Assembly: GCA_938009745.1 (NCBI GenBank)
Contig: CALLII010000108.1
Location: forward strand, 1-32,385
From: an uncultured Flavobacteriales bacterium
GTDB lineage: Bacteria > Bacteroidota > Bacteroidia > Flavobacteriales_D > CAJJDF01
Reading direction: 5' to 3'
DNA length: 32,385 bases
In this document: positions 1-9,841 of the stretch, one piece after another
How positions within the stretch are numbered: the stretch's first letter is position 1
How the letters are laid out: every line of letters starts with the position of its first letter
The notes under the pieces: model-generated
The model's database searches: none
Seen by the model: only the letters and a program-made list of their open reading frames with translations
Told to the model about the DNA's origin: nothing
Position numbers and translations under genes: made by a program

Positions 1-383
1 GATATAAATGTGACAAATTCACCTTTGTATTGGTCTGAATAGAATTTACCATCAGAAATTTTTACTCCAGATAAGTTTACATATTCAGAATGAGTCTCAA
101 CTTCAGAAGAATCAGCCAACCCTAATTCCAAACCATAACCGCCTTGCACCCAATGAGCGGGAAAATGAATCTGGGCTGAAACATTTGTGTCATCCACAAT
201 GATGATTAAATAGTTTCCATCATTAGGTTGAAAGATATATCTGTCTGAATATTCCGAAATAGAATCTTCAATCCAAGGCTTTACTGTCGATTCATCAACA
301 TCATGATCTCGTAATAATTGACCATAACAAGTAATTGTTAAGAATGAAAGGGTAAAAAATGATATGAGTCTCAGTTTGTTCAT
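1..383 (-). CDS. Secreted hypothetical protein, N-terminal part only (runs off the left edge)
   Basis: Reverse-strand ATG at 383-381 opens a frame with no stop to position 1: MNKLRLISFFTLSFLTITCYGQLLRDHDVDESTVKPWIEDSISEYSDRYIFQPNDGNYLIIIVDDTNVSAQIHFPAHWVQGG...; signal-peptide-like N-terminus. Not in the ORF track because it is open-ended. Confidence 0.75.
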   Translation of the reverse strand, partial: MNKLRLISFFTLSFLTITCYGQLLRDHDVDESTVKPWIEDSISEYSDRYIFQPNDGNYLIIIVDDTNVSAQIHFPAHWVQGGYGLELGLADSSEVETHSEYVNLSGVKISDGKFYSDQYKGEFVTFI

Positions 384-394
384 TTAATGTTTTA

Positions 395-418
395 TAACTT
401 GTTTATATCCACAAGTTA
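395..418. repeat. Perfect inverted repeat TAACTTGT-N8-ACAAGTTA
   Basis: 8-bp arms 395-402 and 411-418, just upstream of the minus-strand CDS start at 383; possible operator. Confidence 0.4.
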
Positions 419-534
419 CAAAATAATTTATGTAACACGTTAATAGTCATTGTTAAAATTCATGGGAGTTATAATTTTTTGTAAATTAGCTTGTTGTTGA
501 TTAGGGTACCTAACTGGATGTAAATCGCAAGTAC

Positions 535-1359
535 ATGAAAAATGAATTAGAATCTTTTAAAGAGTTATTGCAATTAAAAAGATACAGTAAACAGACTATA
601 GATTCCTATTTATCTAATTTGAAATTGGCTCAGGTTTTTTTTGACAATAAGAATTTTGTTTCTATAAATGAAAAAGATTGGTTCAATTATGTTTTTCACT
701 TGGTAAATACAAAATACATAGCTGCATCTACTCAAAGACAAATTGTTGGTAGTATTAATTTATTTTATAAAGAAATGTATGGCAAATCACTTAACCTTAA
801 TCAGCTTAATGTTTCGCAAAGAGAAAATAAATTACCTCCGGTTTTGTCTGCAAATGAGGTAAAGGCAATATTGACTCACACTCCTAATTTAAAACATAAA
901 GCCTTGCTAAGTTTATTATATGGTAGTGGTTTAAGAATAGGCGAGCTTTTAGAGTTACGTTTGTCTGATATAGACTCGGAAAGAATGACTGTGAGAGTTA
1001 ATCAAGGGAAAGGTAAAAAAGATAGGCTGACTATACTCTCGCATAATGTGCTTAAAGTATTAAGAAAATATTTTGTTGAGTACAAACCAAAAGATTATTT
1101 ATTTGAAGGACAAAATGGAGGTAAGTATTCGGCTAGTAGTTCGAGAAATGTATTAAAACAAAGTATGAAAAGGGCTAAAATAACTAAGCCTGCAACTCTG
1201 CACACGTTAAGACATAGCTTTGCTACTCATTTGCTAGAAAATGGAGTTGGAATAGCTCATATTCAAAAGTTATTGGGGCATCATAATATTAAAACAACTC
1301 TTATTTATACTCATATTGCTAATGATAGTTTAATGACAATAAAAAGTCCTTTGGATTAA
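535..1359 (+). CDS. Tyrosine recombinase / phage-type integrase family
   Basis: N-terminal SAM-like core-binding domain; catalytic motifs GSGLRIGELLELRLSDI (Arg), GKGKKDR (Lys), LHTLRHSFATHLLENG (HxxR), LLGHHNIKTTLIYTHI (His...Tyr). Confidence 0.9.
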   Translation: MKNELESFKELLQLKRYSKQTIDSYLSNLKLAQVFFDNKNFVSINEKDWFNYVFHLVNTKYIAASTQRQIVGSINLFYKEMYGKSLNLNQLNVSQRENKLPPVLSANEVKAILTHTPNLKHKALLSLLYGSGLRIGELLELRLSDIDSERMTVRVNQGKGKKDRLTILSHNVLKVLRKYFVEYKPKDYLFEGQNGGKYSASSSRNVLKQSMKRAKITKPATLHTLRHSFATHLLENGVGIAHIQKLLGHHNIKTTLIYTHIANDSLMTIKSPLD

Positions 1360-1413
1360 AAGAAGAGCTGAAGTTTTAGTATTAATTTCCCACTTTCGAA
1401 CCAACCAATTTTG

Positions 1414-1421
1414 TATCTTTG
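1414..1421 (+). promoter_or_regulatory. Putative Bacteroidota -7 element TATCTTTG
   Basis: Exact match to TAnnTTTG, 26 nt before the ATG at 1448. Confidence 0.4.
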
Positions 1422-1447
1422 AGGTATAATTAAGTAATTATAGAATC

Positions 1448-1726
1448 ATGAAAAATTTGAAACAAATAGTGATTGCTGCCATTTTTATTTTGGCGCAATT
1501 TTCGGGAAGTGCACAATGTGCTATGTGTAAAGCTACAGCTGAGAGTAATCCTGATGTTGGTGGTGGACTTAATGCAGGAATAGAATATATTTTGATAGTT
1601 CCTTATTTGTTGTTAGGTTCGTTTGTTTTTATCGTACTCAGAGGGAAAATGAAACCTTTTTGGAATGACTTAACTGGAAAGGACAAAGGAAAACAAGACG
1701 ATTTTACAGCAGAAAACTGGTATTAA
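1448..1726 (+). CDS. Small membrane protein with signal peptide and CxxC motif
   Basis: 92 aa: N-terminal signal segment, SAQCAMCKATAES motif, one central TM helix (YILIVPYLLLGSFVFIVL). Confidence 0.7.
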   Translation: MKNLKQIVIAAIFILAQFSGSAQCAMCKATAESNPDVGGGLNAGIEYILIVPYLLLGSFVFIVLRGKMKPFWNDLTGKDKGKQDDFTAENWY

Positions 1727-1738
1727 GAAATAGATTTA

Positions 1739-3094
1739 ATGGATTATACAGCCTTAATTATTGGAGTAGTTGTTGGAGCACTTATTGTGTTCTTAATTAT
1801 GCTGTTGAGAAAAAAAGAATTGCCTCTAGAGGTGAAAGCTAAGCTAGCTGCCTTGGAATCCGAAAATGAGTTACTCACAAAATCTTCTGTTTTATTAGAT
1901 AAAGAAAAGGGAATGATTGAGGTGAGGTTGGAGAATGCTGAAAAAGTATTTGCTCAACAAAAGGAAGAGATTTTCACTTTAAAAGCAGAGAACAAAAATC
2001 TTACAGAAGATCTTTCGGTATCGAACACCAATTTGGGGAATTTAGAAGAAAAGCTTTCTACCCAAAAAGAGGAAATGCAAGAGTTGCAAAAGAAATTCAC
2101 TACCGAATTTGAGAATATTGCGAACAAAATATTGGAAGAGAAATCGGTAAAGTTTACTGCTCAAAACAAAGAGAATATAGATACAGTTTTAGCTCCGTTA
2201 AGCGAAAAGCTAAAGAGTTTTGAAACCAAAGTACAAGACACTTACGAGAAAGGATTGAAAGAACGCTCGGAGTTAAAAGAGCAGGTTGTTCAGTTGTCAT
2301 CTTTAAATCAAACATTGAGTAAAGATGCTCAAAACCTGACTAGAGCTTTAACCCACGATAACAAGACCCAAGGAAACTGGGGAGAGTTAATTCTGGAAAA
2401 AATACTTAAAGAATCAGGATTAACGGAAGGGGAGGAGTACAGCAAGCAGTTTAGTACGAATAATCAAGAAGGAAAGCGAATTCAACCAGATTTTTTGATT
2501 CAGTTGCCTGATGAAAAGCACATTATAATAGATTCTAAAGTATCGCTTGTTGCTTATGAGCAATTTGTGAATAACGAAAATCCAGCAGAAAAAGAGAATT
2601 CACTTAAGGCTCACATCCTTTCGGTAAGGAGTCACATTAAGTTATTGAGTGAGAAAAATTACCAAACTGGAGCTACTATAAATTCTCCAGACTTTGTGTT
2701 GTTATTTATGCCAATTGAGCCTGCATTTAGTATTGCCATGCAGCAGGATAAAGATATTTATCAATATGCTTGGGCACGAAATATTGTGATTGTAAGCCCT
2801 ACTACTTTGCTTGCAACTATTAGAACAATTGCTTCTATTTGGAAACAAGAAAAGCAAAACCGAAATACCCAAGAAATTGCTAGACAAGCAACTGCTTTAT
2901 ATGAAAAATTTGTTGGATTTTTGGATGATATGGAGAAGATAGAAAAAGGACTTTCTCAAGCAGATTCTGCTTATAAAGGTGCTTTAAACAAGTTGAAATC
3001 GGGTACAGGAAACTTGATTAAGAGAACCGAAAACATGAAAAAGTTAGGTTTAGAAACAAAAAAACAGATTCCTGAGAAATACATTGAAGAGTAA
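1739..3094 (+). CDS. rmuC: DNA recombination protein RmuC family
   Basis: N-terminal TM, long coiled coil, then RmuC core (NWGELILEKILKESGL, RIQPDFLIQLPDEKHIIIDSKVSL, AWARNIVIVSPTTLLATIRTIASIWKQEKQNRNTQEIA). Confidence 0.92.
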   Translation: MDYTALIIGVVVGALIVFLIMLLRKKELPLEVKAKLAALESENELLTKSSVLLDKEKGMIEVRLENAEKVFAQQKEEIFTLKAENKNLTEDLSVSNTNLGNLEEKLSTQKEEMQELQKKFTTEFENIANKILEEKSVKFTAQNKENIDTVLAPLSEKLKSFETKVQDTYEKGLKERSELKEQVVQLSSLNQTLSKDAQNLTRALTHDNKTQGNWGELILEKILKESGLTEGEEYSKQFSTNNQEGKRIQPDFLIQLPDEKHIIIDSKVSLVAYEQFVNNENPAEKENSLKAHILSVRSHIKLLSEKNYQTGATINSPDFVLLFMPIEPAFSIAMQQDKDIYQYAWARNIVIVSPTTLLATIRTIASIWKQEKQNRNTQEIARQATALYEKFVGFLDDMEKIEKGLSQADSAYKGALNKLKSGTGNLIKRTENMKKLGLETKKQIPEKYIEE

Positions 3095-3095
3095 A

Positions 3096-4400
3096 ATGAG
3101 TATCTTAAGTGCTATGAAACAAACTACATTCTTTTCATATTCAGTTTTTGCTGGGCTCATTATGAGCTTGGTTGTGCTTGCTTGCACTACAAATAAGTTA
3201 AGTTCTAACGAAGAAAGCTATACTTACGACAGTAAAATAAAATCTCTTAATCCTAAGTATACAGTCTATCATCAGAACGATTCATTGTCCTACGTGTATT
3301 TCGAAATTCAGACTAAAGAATTACTATATGTAAGAGAAAATAGTAATAAACCATTTGAGGCTAAAGTTCAGTTTCATTATGAACTATACTCCGATTTTAA
3401 AGCGAATAATTTAAAAGATAGTGCTACCAAAATTCTTTATGACTATAAAGATGAGGGTGAAAACAGACAAATACTTGCTAGAGTTCCAATTAAAATAAAG
3501 TTTGGAGAAACAGGAGTTCTTCAATTAATAACCAGGGATGTAAATAAAAAAGTGAGAGATAAATCTATTATCACTATCGATAAAAAAAACATACTTTCTC
3601 CTCAGTTTTTTTTAATTAAAGAAAAAGAAACAGGGAATATTTGTTTTGATAATAGAGTAACTGTTACAAATAGATTGCTTGTAGAATCTCATTACAACAA
3701 GAATGAGACTTTTTCAATGGAGTATTTTAACACCAATTTTCCAGCTTCTAAACCACCATTTTCGAGTAATAAGTTAATAGAAGTACCTCCATATCGCGAT
3801 TCAAGCTTTTTAGTTTCTTTATCCGATACGGTAGGTGAATTTTCGCTTCCTAAGCAAGGGAGTTATTTTATGAAAGCATTGGATTCAATTTCGTATCACT
3901 TAATTTTTGAGAGATTAGACACTAATTTTGATGCTTTTAGAAACCACTTAGGCATGATTGAGCCACTTAAGTACATTTGCACTTCTACAGAGTACAAAGA
4001 GCTAGTTGGCTCAGCAAATAAGAGAAAAGCTGTTGAAACATTTTGGCTTAAAATAGCAGGTAATAAAGAAAGAGCCAAAGTGGTAATTGCCGAATATTAC
4101 AGAAGAGTAGAATTAGCTAATCGTTATTTTACATCCTACAAGGAAGGTTGGAAAACCGATAGAGGAATGTTGTCCATTGTAATGGGATTACCAAATACAA
4201 TTTATAAATCTCGTAATGGAGAAACATGGATTTATGGAACACCACATAACATGATGATGTCTCTTACATTTAATTTCTCGAAAGAGAATGAAGATACATT
4301 TGAAAACGATTATCAACTTACCCGTTACAGAACATACAGAGAATACTGGTATAGAGCTTGTGAAAGCTGGAGAAGAGGTAGGATTTATACATTTAATTAA
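3096..4400 (+). CDS. GWxTD-domain lipoprotein
   Basis: ORF track begins at a TTG (3084); ATG at 3096 or 3114 more likely. Lipobox-like LVVLAC near the N-terminus and a C-terminal GWKTDRGMLSIVMGLPNTIYK...ETWIYG segment typical of GWxTD proteins. Confidence 0.8.
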   Translation: MSILSAMKQTTFFSYSVFAGLIMSLVVLACTTNKLSSNEESYTYDSKIKSLNPKYTVYHQNDSLSYVYFEIQTKELLYVRENSNKPFEAKVQFHYELYSDFKANNLKDSATKILYDYKDEGENRQILARVPIKIKFGETGVLQLITRDVNKKVRDKSIITIDKKNILSPQFFLIKEKETGNICFDNRVTVTNRLLVESHYNKNETFSMEYFNTNFPASKPPFSSNKLIEVPPYRDSSFLVSLSDTVGEFSLPKQGSYFMKALDSISYHLIFERLDTNFDAFRNHLGMIEPLKYICTSTEYKELVGSANKRKAVETFWLKIAGNKERAKVVIAEYYRRVELANRYFTSYKEGWKTDRGMLSIVMGLPNTIYKSRNGETWIYGTPHNMMMSLTFNFSKENEDTFENDYQLTRYRTYREYWYRACESWRRGRIYTFN

Positions 4401-4413
4401 CAACAAATTTACT

Positions 4414-5154
4414 GTGAGAGATAGAAAAGAAAATAGCGACATTATTTTTGGAATGCACCCAGTTATGGAAGCCATAAAAAGTGGGAAGGAGATTAATAAA
4501 ATAATGATTCAGAAAGGATTACAAGGTAATTTGTTTCATGAGTTAAGAGCTATGCTTAAAGGTTCTATGGTAAATATCCAGTTAGTTCCTGTTCAGAAAT
4601 TAGACAGTATAACTAGAAAAAATCACCAAGGAGTAATTTGTTTTGCTTCGCCAGTAACTTACCATGATTTAGAAACTCTTGTTCCCGTTTTATTTGAAAG
4701 AGGGGAGGAGCCTAAATTTATTATTTTAGATGGAATTACTGATGTAAGAAACTTTGGAGCCATTGCCAGAACTGCTGAATGCCTTGGTTATAATGGAGTA
4801 ATTATTCCTGCAAAGGGAGGTGCTACAGTAACTTCTGATGCGATTAAAACATCTGCAGGTGCACTTATGACTTTGCCTGTTTGTAGAGTAACTAGTTTAA
4901 AATCGGCACTTGATTTTTTAGTTAACTCAGGAATAAAGCTGGTCGCTTGTACCGAAAAAACGGATGATTCTATTTATGATTTTGATTACTCTGGACCTGT
5001 AGGGATTGTAATGGGAAATGAGGAAACTGGAATTTCTAACGATTTAATTAATAGAGTTCAATACATTGGAAAAATACCAATGACTGGAGCTATTAAGTCT
5101 ATGAATGTTGCAGTTGCTGCAGGAATAGTAATGTATGAATCTGTAAGGAAATAG
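4414..5154 (+). CDS. rlmB: TrmH/RlmB-type RNA 2'-O-ribose methyltransferase
   Basis: IFGMHPVMEAI N-terminus, SpoU motifs (LDGITDVRNFGAIARTAECLGYNGVIIP, GIVMGNEETGIS, IPMTGAIKSMNVAVAAGIVMYE). Start moved from 4288 to GTG 4414, because 4288-4400 overlaps the upstream gene and its translation is unlike the family N-terminus. Confidence 0.85.
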   Translation: MRDRKENSDIIFGMHPVMEAIKSGKEINKIMIQKGLQGNLFHELRAMLKGSMVNIQLVPVQKLDSITRKNHQGVICFASPVTYHDLETLVPVLFERGEEPKFIILDGITDVRNFGAIARTAECLGYNGVIIPAKGGATVTSDAIKTSAGALMTLPVCRVTSLKSALDFLVNSGIKLVACTEKTDDSIYDFDYSGPVGIVMGNEETGISNDLINRVQYIGKIPMTGAIKSMNVAVAAGIVMYESVRK

Positions 5155-5181
5155 AAATATAAGAAGTCTTAAGATTCTATT

Positions 5182-8100
5182 TTACTGATCTTTTAGCTTT
5201 TTCTTGGGAGTAATAAATTCTTTCCAAGTATTAAAATCCTTTTTGTAATAAACACCAACTCCACTTGTAGTTTGAGATTGGTTGGCATTAGTAATGTCAT
5301 ATTCGTTTGTACGAGTAAATACCCTTACACGGAACGAACCATCTTCGTTAAGTTTATATTCTACGTTCACATCACCAATTAACGCATCTTGATTTTGGTT
5401 ATCATCATTTCCTTGAGCAACACCAAAATTTGAGCTAATTACAAGCCTGTCGTTTAATAATTCAGTTGAAAGAGCTACAGCAATTTCATCACTTGTAATG
5501 TCGTCACCAGGACGATAATTTAAGCCTACATCAACACCATCACTTAATTTTGATAACCAATTTGATAATTGATTAGATAAGATTTCACTAGCCGTGGTGC
5601 TAACAGCTCCAGCTCCATTTGTAGTTCTTCCTGTTTCATCAATTCCACTTCTATTTGTATTTGGAGAAAATTTATTAAGCAGTAATAAAGAGAAAACCTG
5701 TTTGTAAAGTTCCTGCTGGGTTTGAATTAAATTTGCAACAACAGACCTTTCTGTTTCTGTAGCTCGTGGCAGTTCGATTCCAAAACTAATATCTGGTGAC
5801 ATTAAGCTATTTTTTAGTTTCATAATACATTCAACTTCTCGTCTTTGGTTATAATTGTTCCCTCCAATTTCATCACTTGGCATAATTTCGGCCAAAGAAG
5901 CTTTTAAACTATATATTGCATCAATATCAATATCTGCATTGTAAGGGTCACCATACCAGTTTATTGTACTTCCGTTAGCAATTGTAAATCGTTTGTTCAC
6001 AAGGTTTTCAAATCGTTCTAAACCAAGTGTGAACAAGTAGTCTCCTTCGTCTATGGTATATTTTCCAGCTAAATTAAGTTCATTTTGTTTATCTACTGTC
6101 ATGGCGATATCTCCAAAACCTGTAGCCGTAATTATATCACCATACACTTCATCAAATACTAGTTGTATTTTGGTATCGGTAGTTACTTCTAAGTTAATGT
6201 CTAAATCTATTCCTTCTAGATTTACGGTTTCTATTTCCTCAAAAATAGAATCTGGATTTATGAAAATTACATAGTCTTCAAGCTCTACTTCAGAAGTACC
6301 ATAAAGTGGCAAGGTAAAGTTCGATCCTTTCTCTGTTTTTGCATCTACCGTAATGTCTATTTCATCCTGAATCCCTTCAATGTTAATATCTCCAGTAGCA
6401 TAAAGTAATCCATAAAAATCTTTATTCTGATCAATGGTGGTGTTTAAAGCCATGAATTTATTTGGGAAATTGGGAGCAGATTTAGGTCCAAAAGGCACTC
6501 TTTTTCCACCAACTACATAGGTGTTTTTTGGGATTTCGATTGCTACATCAAAGTTAAAGTTGGTGTAGTTTGTATGGTTTACAGATCCATTAAAAAAGGC
6601 ATAATTGTCTTCTTGGTCTCTTATTTCAAACAAGTTATTTGCATCCGTATAAATCGCATCATTTTCTACTATTAACAATCCCGAGAAATCATAATGTGTG
6701 TTGAGGTATTCTACATTAAAACCTGTTCTTATTAGTGATATTTCACCTTTGAGGAGAGGCTGATTTGGTTCGCCAGTTAATTTTATTTTACCCTTAGCTT
6801 TACCATTTATCCCCGTAATCCCTTGATCAACAACATATGGATTGAGTAAGGCTAAGTTGGTATTTTCTAACACGCAATTAAAGTCAAGAGAGTTTTTTTC
6901 TTTAAAAGGGTAGTAATAGCCTATAAAGTCAAAAGTGTTCTTTTTGTTTTTTAGTAATTCTCCCTTAATGTGCATAGCCTTTTTGTCATTTATCCAATCA
7001 GTATTTAAGGCTACATCTCCTACTATTTCTTCGTTTACAGTTAGCTTCTCAATATATAAATCAGAAATAACTTCTATTTGCGAGTATACATTTTGAATAC
7101 AAGCACTTCCATTTACATTTCCGTAATATTGCGTGTTTTTATTCCCAATTATTGGGTTTAAATTAGAAATATCAAAGTTGTCAAGGTAGATTTTTAACTG
7201 GTCTTCTGGATTATTAGAAATTGTTCCTACAGCAGAAAAAGCTTCTCCTAAGTTGTTGTAAATTTCTATCCCATTAAAGTTTAATGAAGTAGAGTCAATA
7301 ATAAGAGTTGCATCCTCTTTAATTTGCCAAGTCCTTTCTTTAAAGTAAAAATAGGAGGGAAGTACCAAAAGGTCAAAGTACTCCTCTGAGTACCAGTAAC
7401 CATCTCCTTGGATTTTACCATAGCTTGAACCATCATTAGAGCGCCATTTAATAGTAGGCATAATGTGATCTTCTTTTATAAGAGAAGTTAATATTACATT
7501 ATCTAAGTGAAGATCGTTTCCAACTTTAGCTTTATCCATTGTCACTTTAAGATCTAATATTTCGGTAGGTTTATCCAAATTAGCATCTACCATAATAAAG
7601 CTATTACCCTCGAATTGTATAGAATCAGCTGTTAACTGAAAGTTGAATGTTTCTTTGCTAGAAGATAACTCTCCATTGGCAATTGCATTTGGAGAAATAT
7701 AAAATGTTGGTGTAAATAATTCATAAATAGGAGTGTAATCCTTTATTTGGATATCAAACTCCAACTCTTGATTACTCATTGAAAAAGTATCTAAAGAAGA
7801 ATATAAAGCTGGGAATATCTGTTGGCCGATAATATCAAAAGTTTGTGGAAGATCAGATGTGGTAAATTTTCCCGATAGTGTTGCATCTGCAATGTCTGAT
7901 ATTAATTGGATATTCCTTAAGCTATCTTTAATACTTGATGTAATATTAATTTGCTCCTTAGTGTATACCAACTCATTTTGCTGGTATTTAATGTTCGATA
8001 TATTTATCTGTCCCAATGAATTATCTATGTTATCTCCTTTTCCTGCTATCTCTACATTAGCTGTAATAATATGAACGTTAGAGTCATTAATTAATTTAAG

Positions 8101-9708
8101 CTTAGTCAAATTAAGATTTTTTACTGTTGTTTTAAAGTCATATTCTGGAGTTTCATTTTCTAAATTTACTTCTCCCAAGAAATCTACTTCTCCATTTTTA
8201 TCTTTGATAGATGCTGAACCATTGAATGATTTGTCAGTGAATTGTCCATCAATCTTAATGTCCTTATAGGTATAGTTTTTATAAGAGATTTTAGGAATAT
8301 CTCCTTTGGTTACCAAGTCTATTCCTTTTTTAGAGTTCCATGAGAATTTAGTGTCTAAATTAGCAGATAGGTTTCCCAATTCTTTCTCATTTGCAAAGTG
8401 ACCTATGTTTAGTTCATCAGCTATTAGCATTCCATCTAAAAAGCTGGTGTTGTTTGTATTCCAGTATCTACCTTCTGCATTAACATCCCCTTGAGCAGTG
8501 GTAACTAATATTTTTCCGAGTAAATCATCAAATTTCCCAGTTAAATTTCCAGTGATATTAATGTCGCCCAGTCCATCAAATTCTTTGGGTAAGCTTATTG
8601 TTTGCTTTTGAGTAAATGGAGGTATTTCAATTCGTTTTAGTTCTTTTTCATTCGTTCTCAAAATAAAATTTTTAGAAGTAAAAAAAGTGTTATTAGTTTC
8701 AGGAAGTCCTTTCATAGCCAGGTCTCCTCTAAACTCAGTGTTTCTGTCGATTTTAAGAAACAAGTCTGTAGTTTGAAAATCGGCTACCGTTCCTTCAAAT
8801 TTTCCTGAGAGCAATACCTCTCTATCAATTCCCTCGAAAAAAGAGGTGAAATAAGCCAGATCACTAAGGTTTAGTGAGGTTTGCTTAAAGTTGGTGGTCA
8901 TCTTCACTTTGTTCACATAGTCGTCCTCCCAATAAGATGGGTCATCAAAATCAAACCTAAAATAATCGGTAACTATCTCAGATTTATCAGTTGTGATTTT
9001 TAGCTTATCTATTTGAACAAAATTTGAATCCAATTCTACCTTTCCTGTGAAGTTTTTTAAGTTGAATTTACTTTTTTCAATAGTTGAAAGGTGGTCGATA
9101 TTGACTTTTATATTACTTCCCAAGTTCTTAAATTCTGAGAAAGTTAGATTGATTCCTTTTGCATCTAAATCAGTAAAATCCATTCCAGAATATTCTGCCT
9201 TAGCTCTATAATCTTTAAACCTGAATCGACTATTTTTTAATTCAATTTTATTTGCTGTAATTAAGAACTGCTTGTTATTCTGCTCTTTTTTAGTTTCTGA
9301 TTTAAAATGGTCAATAATAAACTGAAAGCTAAACCCATGCTTTCCTTCTCTTTTTATGAGTTGGACGTCAGCTTTATTTAGTGACACCTTTTTTACTTTT
9401 ATTTTATTGCCTTGTAAATTAATGTTAGACATCAAAATAGATATGTTTTGGGCTTTTATTATGGTGTCATGCTCCAAGTCTAATGCATAAATATCTACAA
9501 GCTCAATGGACTTAAGCGGAGTAATAGCTACTTTTCCAATATGTATTGTTGTGTTTAAATCTTTGGATAGTTGTTTAGTAGCATATTGGGCTAAAGTTGT
9601 TTGTACTCGATCAAAACGAACGGCAATACAGCTTACAATAACAAGTACTAATACTATTTCGAATAGTAGAAGTAAAGATTGTAATAATATATTTCTTGCT
9701 TTTTTAAT
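5182..9708 (-). CDS. tamB: TamB-like translocation and assembly module protein (DUF490 type)
   Basis: Very long repetitive beta protein with C-terminal TamB-like region. ORF track starts at a TTG (9477), but the frame is open upstream to a TAA at 9723-9721 and encodes a TM anchor (ARNILLQSLLLLFEIVLVLVIVSCIAVRFDRVQTTLAQYATKQLSKDLNTTIHIGKVAI). Only non-canonical starts are available; ATT at 9708-9706 used here. Confidence 0.85.
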   Translation of the reverse strand: MKKARNILLQSLLLLFEIVLVLVIVSCIAVRFDRVQTTLAQYATKQLSKDLNTTIHIGKVAITPLKSIELVDIYALDLEHDTIIKAQNISILMSNINLQGNKIKVKKVSLNKADVQLIKREGKHGFSFQFIIDHFKSETKKEQNNKQFLITANKIELKNSRFRFKDYRAKAEYSGMDFTDLDAKGINLTFSEFKNLGSNIKVNIDHLSTIEKSKFNLKNFTGKVELDSNFVQIDKLKITTDKSEIVTDYFRFDFDDPSYWEDDYVNKVKMTTNFKQTSLNLSDLAYFTSFFEGIDREVLLSGKFEGTVADFQTTDLFLKIDRNTEFRGDLAMKGLPETNNTFFTSKNFILRTNEKELKRIEIPPFTQKQTISLPKEFDGLGDINITGNLTGKFDDLLGKILVTTAQGDVNAEGRYWNTNNTSFLDGMLIADELNIGHFANEKELGNLSANLDTKFSWNSKKGIDLVTKGDIPKISYKNYTYKDIKIDGQFTDKSFNGSASIKDKNGEVDFLGEVNLENETPEYDFKTTVKNLNLTKLKLINDSNVHIITANVEIAGKGDNIDNSLGQINISNIKYQQNELVYTKEQINITSSIKDSLRNIQLISDIADATLSGKFTTSDLPQTFDIIGQQIFPALYSSLDTFSMSNQELEFDIQIKDYTPIYELFTPTFYISPNAIANGELSSSKETFNFQLTADSIQFEGNSFIMVDANLDKPTEILDLKVTMDKAKVGNDLHLDNVILTSLIKEDHIMPTIKWRSNDGSSYGKIQGDGYWYSEEYFDLLVLPSYFYFKERTWQIKEDATLIIDSTSLNFNGIEIYNNLGEAFSAVGTISNNPEDQLKIYLDNFDISNLNPIIGNKNTQYYGNVNGSACIQNVYSQIEVISDLYIEKLTVNEEIVGDVALNTDWINDKKAMHIKGELLKNKKNTFDFIGYYYPFKEKNSLDFNCVLENTNLALLNPYVVDQGITGINGKAKGKIKLTGEPNQPLLKGEISLIRTGFNVEYLNTHYDFSGLLIVENDAIYTDANNLFEIRDQEDNYAFFNGSVNHTNYTNFNFDVAIEIPKNTYVVGGKRVPFGPKSAPNFPNKFMALNTTIDQNKDFYGLLYATGDINIEGIQDEIDITVDAKTEKGSNFTLPLYGTSEVELEDYVIFINPDSIFEEIETVNLEGIDLDINLEVTTDTKIQLVFDEVYGDIITATGFGDIAMTVDKQNELNLAGKYTIDEGDYLFTLGLERFENLVNKRFTIANGSTINWYGDPYNADIDIDAIYSLKASLAEIMPSDEIGGNNYNQRREVECIMKLKNSLMSPDISFGIELPRATETERSVVANLIQTQQELYKQVFSLLLLNKFSPNTNRSGIDETGRTTNGAGAVSTTASEILSNQLSNWLSKLSDGVDVGLNYRPGDDITSDEIAVALSTELLNDRLVISSNFGVAQGNDDNQNQDALIGDVNVEYKLNEDGSFRVRVFTRTNEYDITNANQSQTTSGVGVYYKKDFNTWKEFITPKKKLKDQ

Positions 9709-9773
9709 TGCGTTTCGTTTTTAGTAGTAGGTCAAAAATTGAGCCTTTCTAGGTATAATAGAGCTAAATTAAT

Positions 9774-9781
9774 TAATTTTG
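9774..9781 (+). promoter_or_regulatory. Putative -7 element TAATTTTG upstream of tsaD
   Basis: Exact TAnnTTTG match, 60 nt before the ATG. Confidence 0.3.
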
Positions 9782-9841
9782 TGGGTATTGAACTCAGTAC
9801 TTAATATACTTACTGATATACAATAGTTAATACCACACTGT

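Noticed and set aside
4288-4413. Upstream extension of the RlmB ORF
   Set aside because: Overlaps the GWxTD gene in another frame and does not resemble the family N-terminus; GTG 4414 or ATG 4453 is more plausible.
2702-4475. Minus-strand ORFs 2702-2887, 3896-4078 and 4188-4475
   Set aside because: Antisense to rmuC, the GWxTD gene and rlmB; no recognisable domain.
5155-5181. AGAAGTCTTAAGATTCT semi-palindrome between rlmB and tamB as terminator
   Set aside because: Imperfect, short and AT-rich; not strong enough to call.
6053-8074. + strand ORFs 6053-6274 and 7859-8074
   Set aside because: Antisense shadows within tamB.
9506-9724. + strand 72-aa ORF
   Set aside because: Antisense to the open N-terminal extension of tamB that encodes its TM anchor; shadow ORF.
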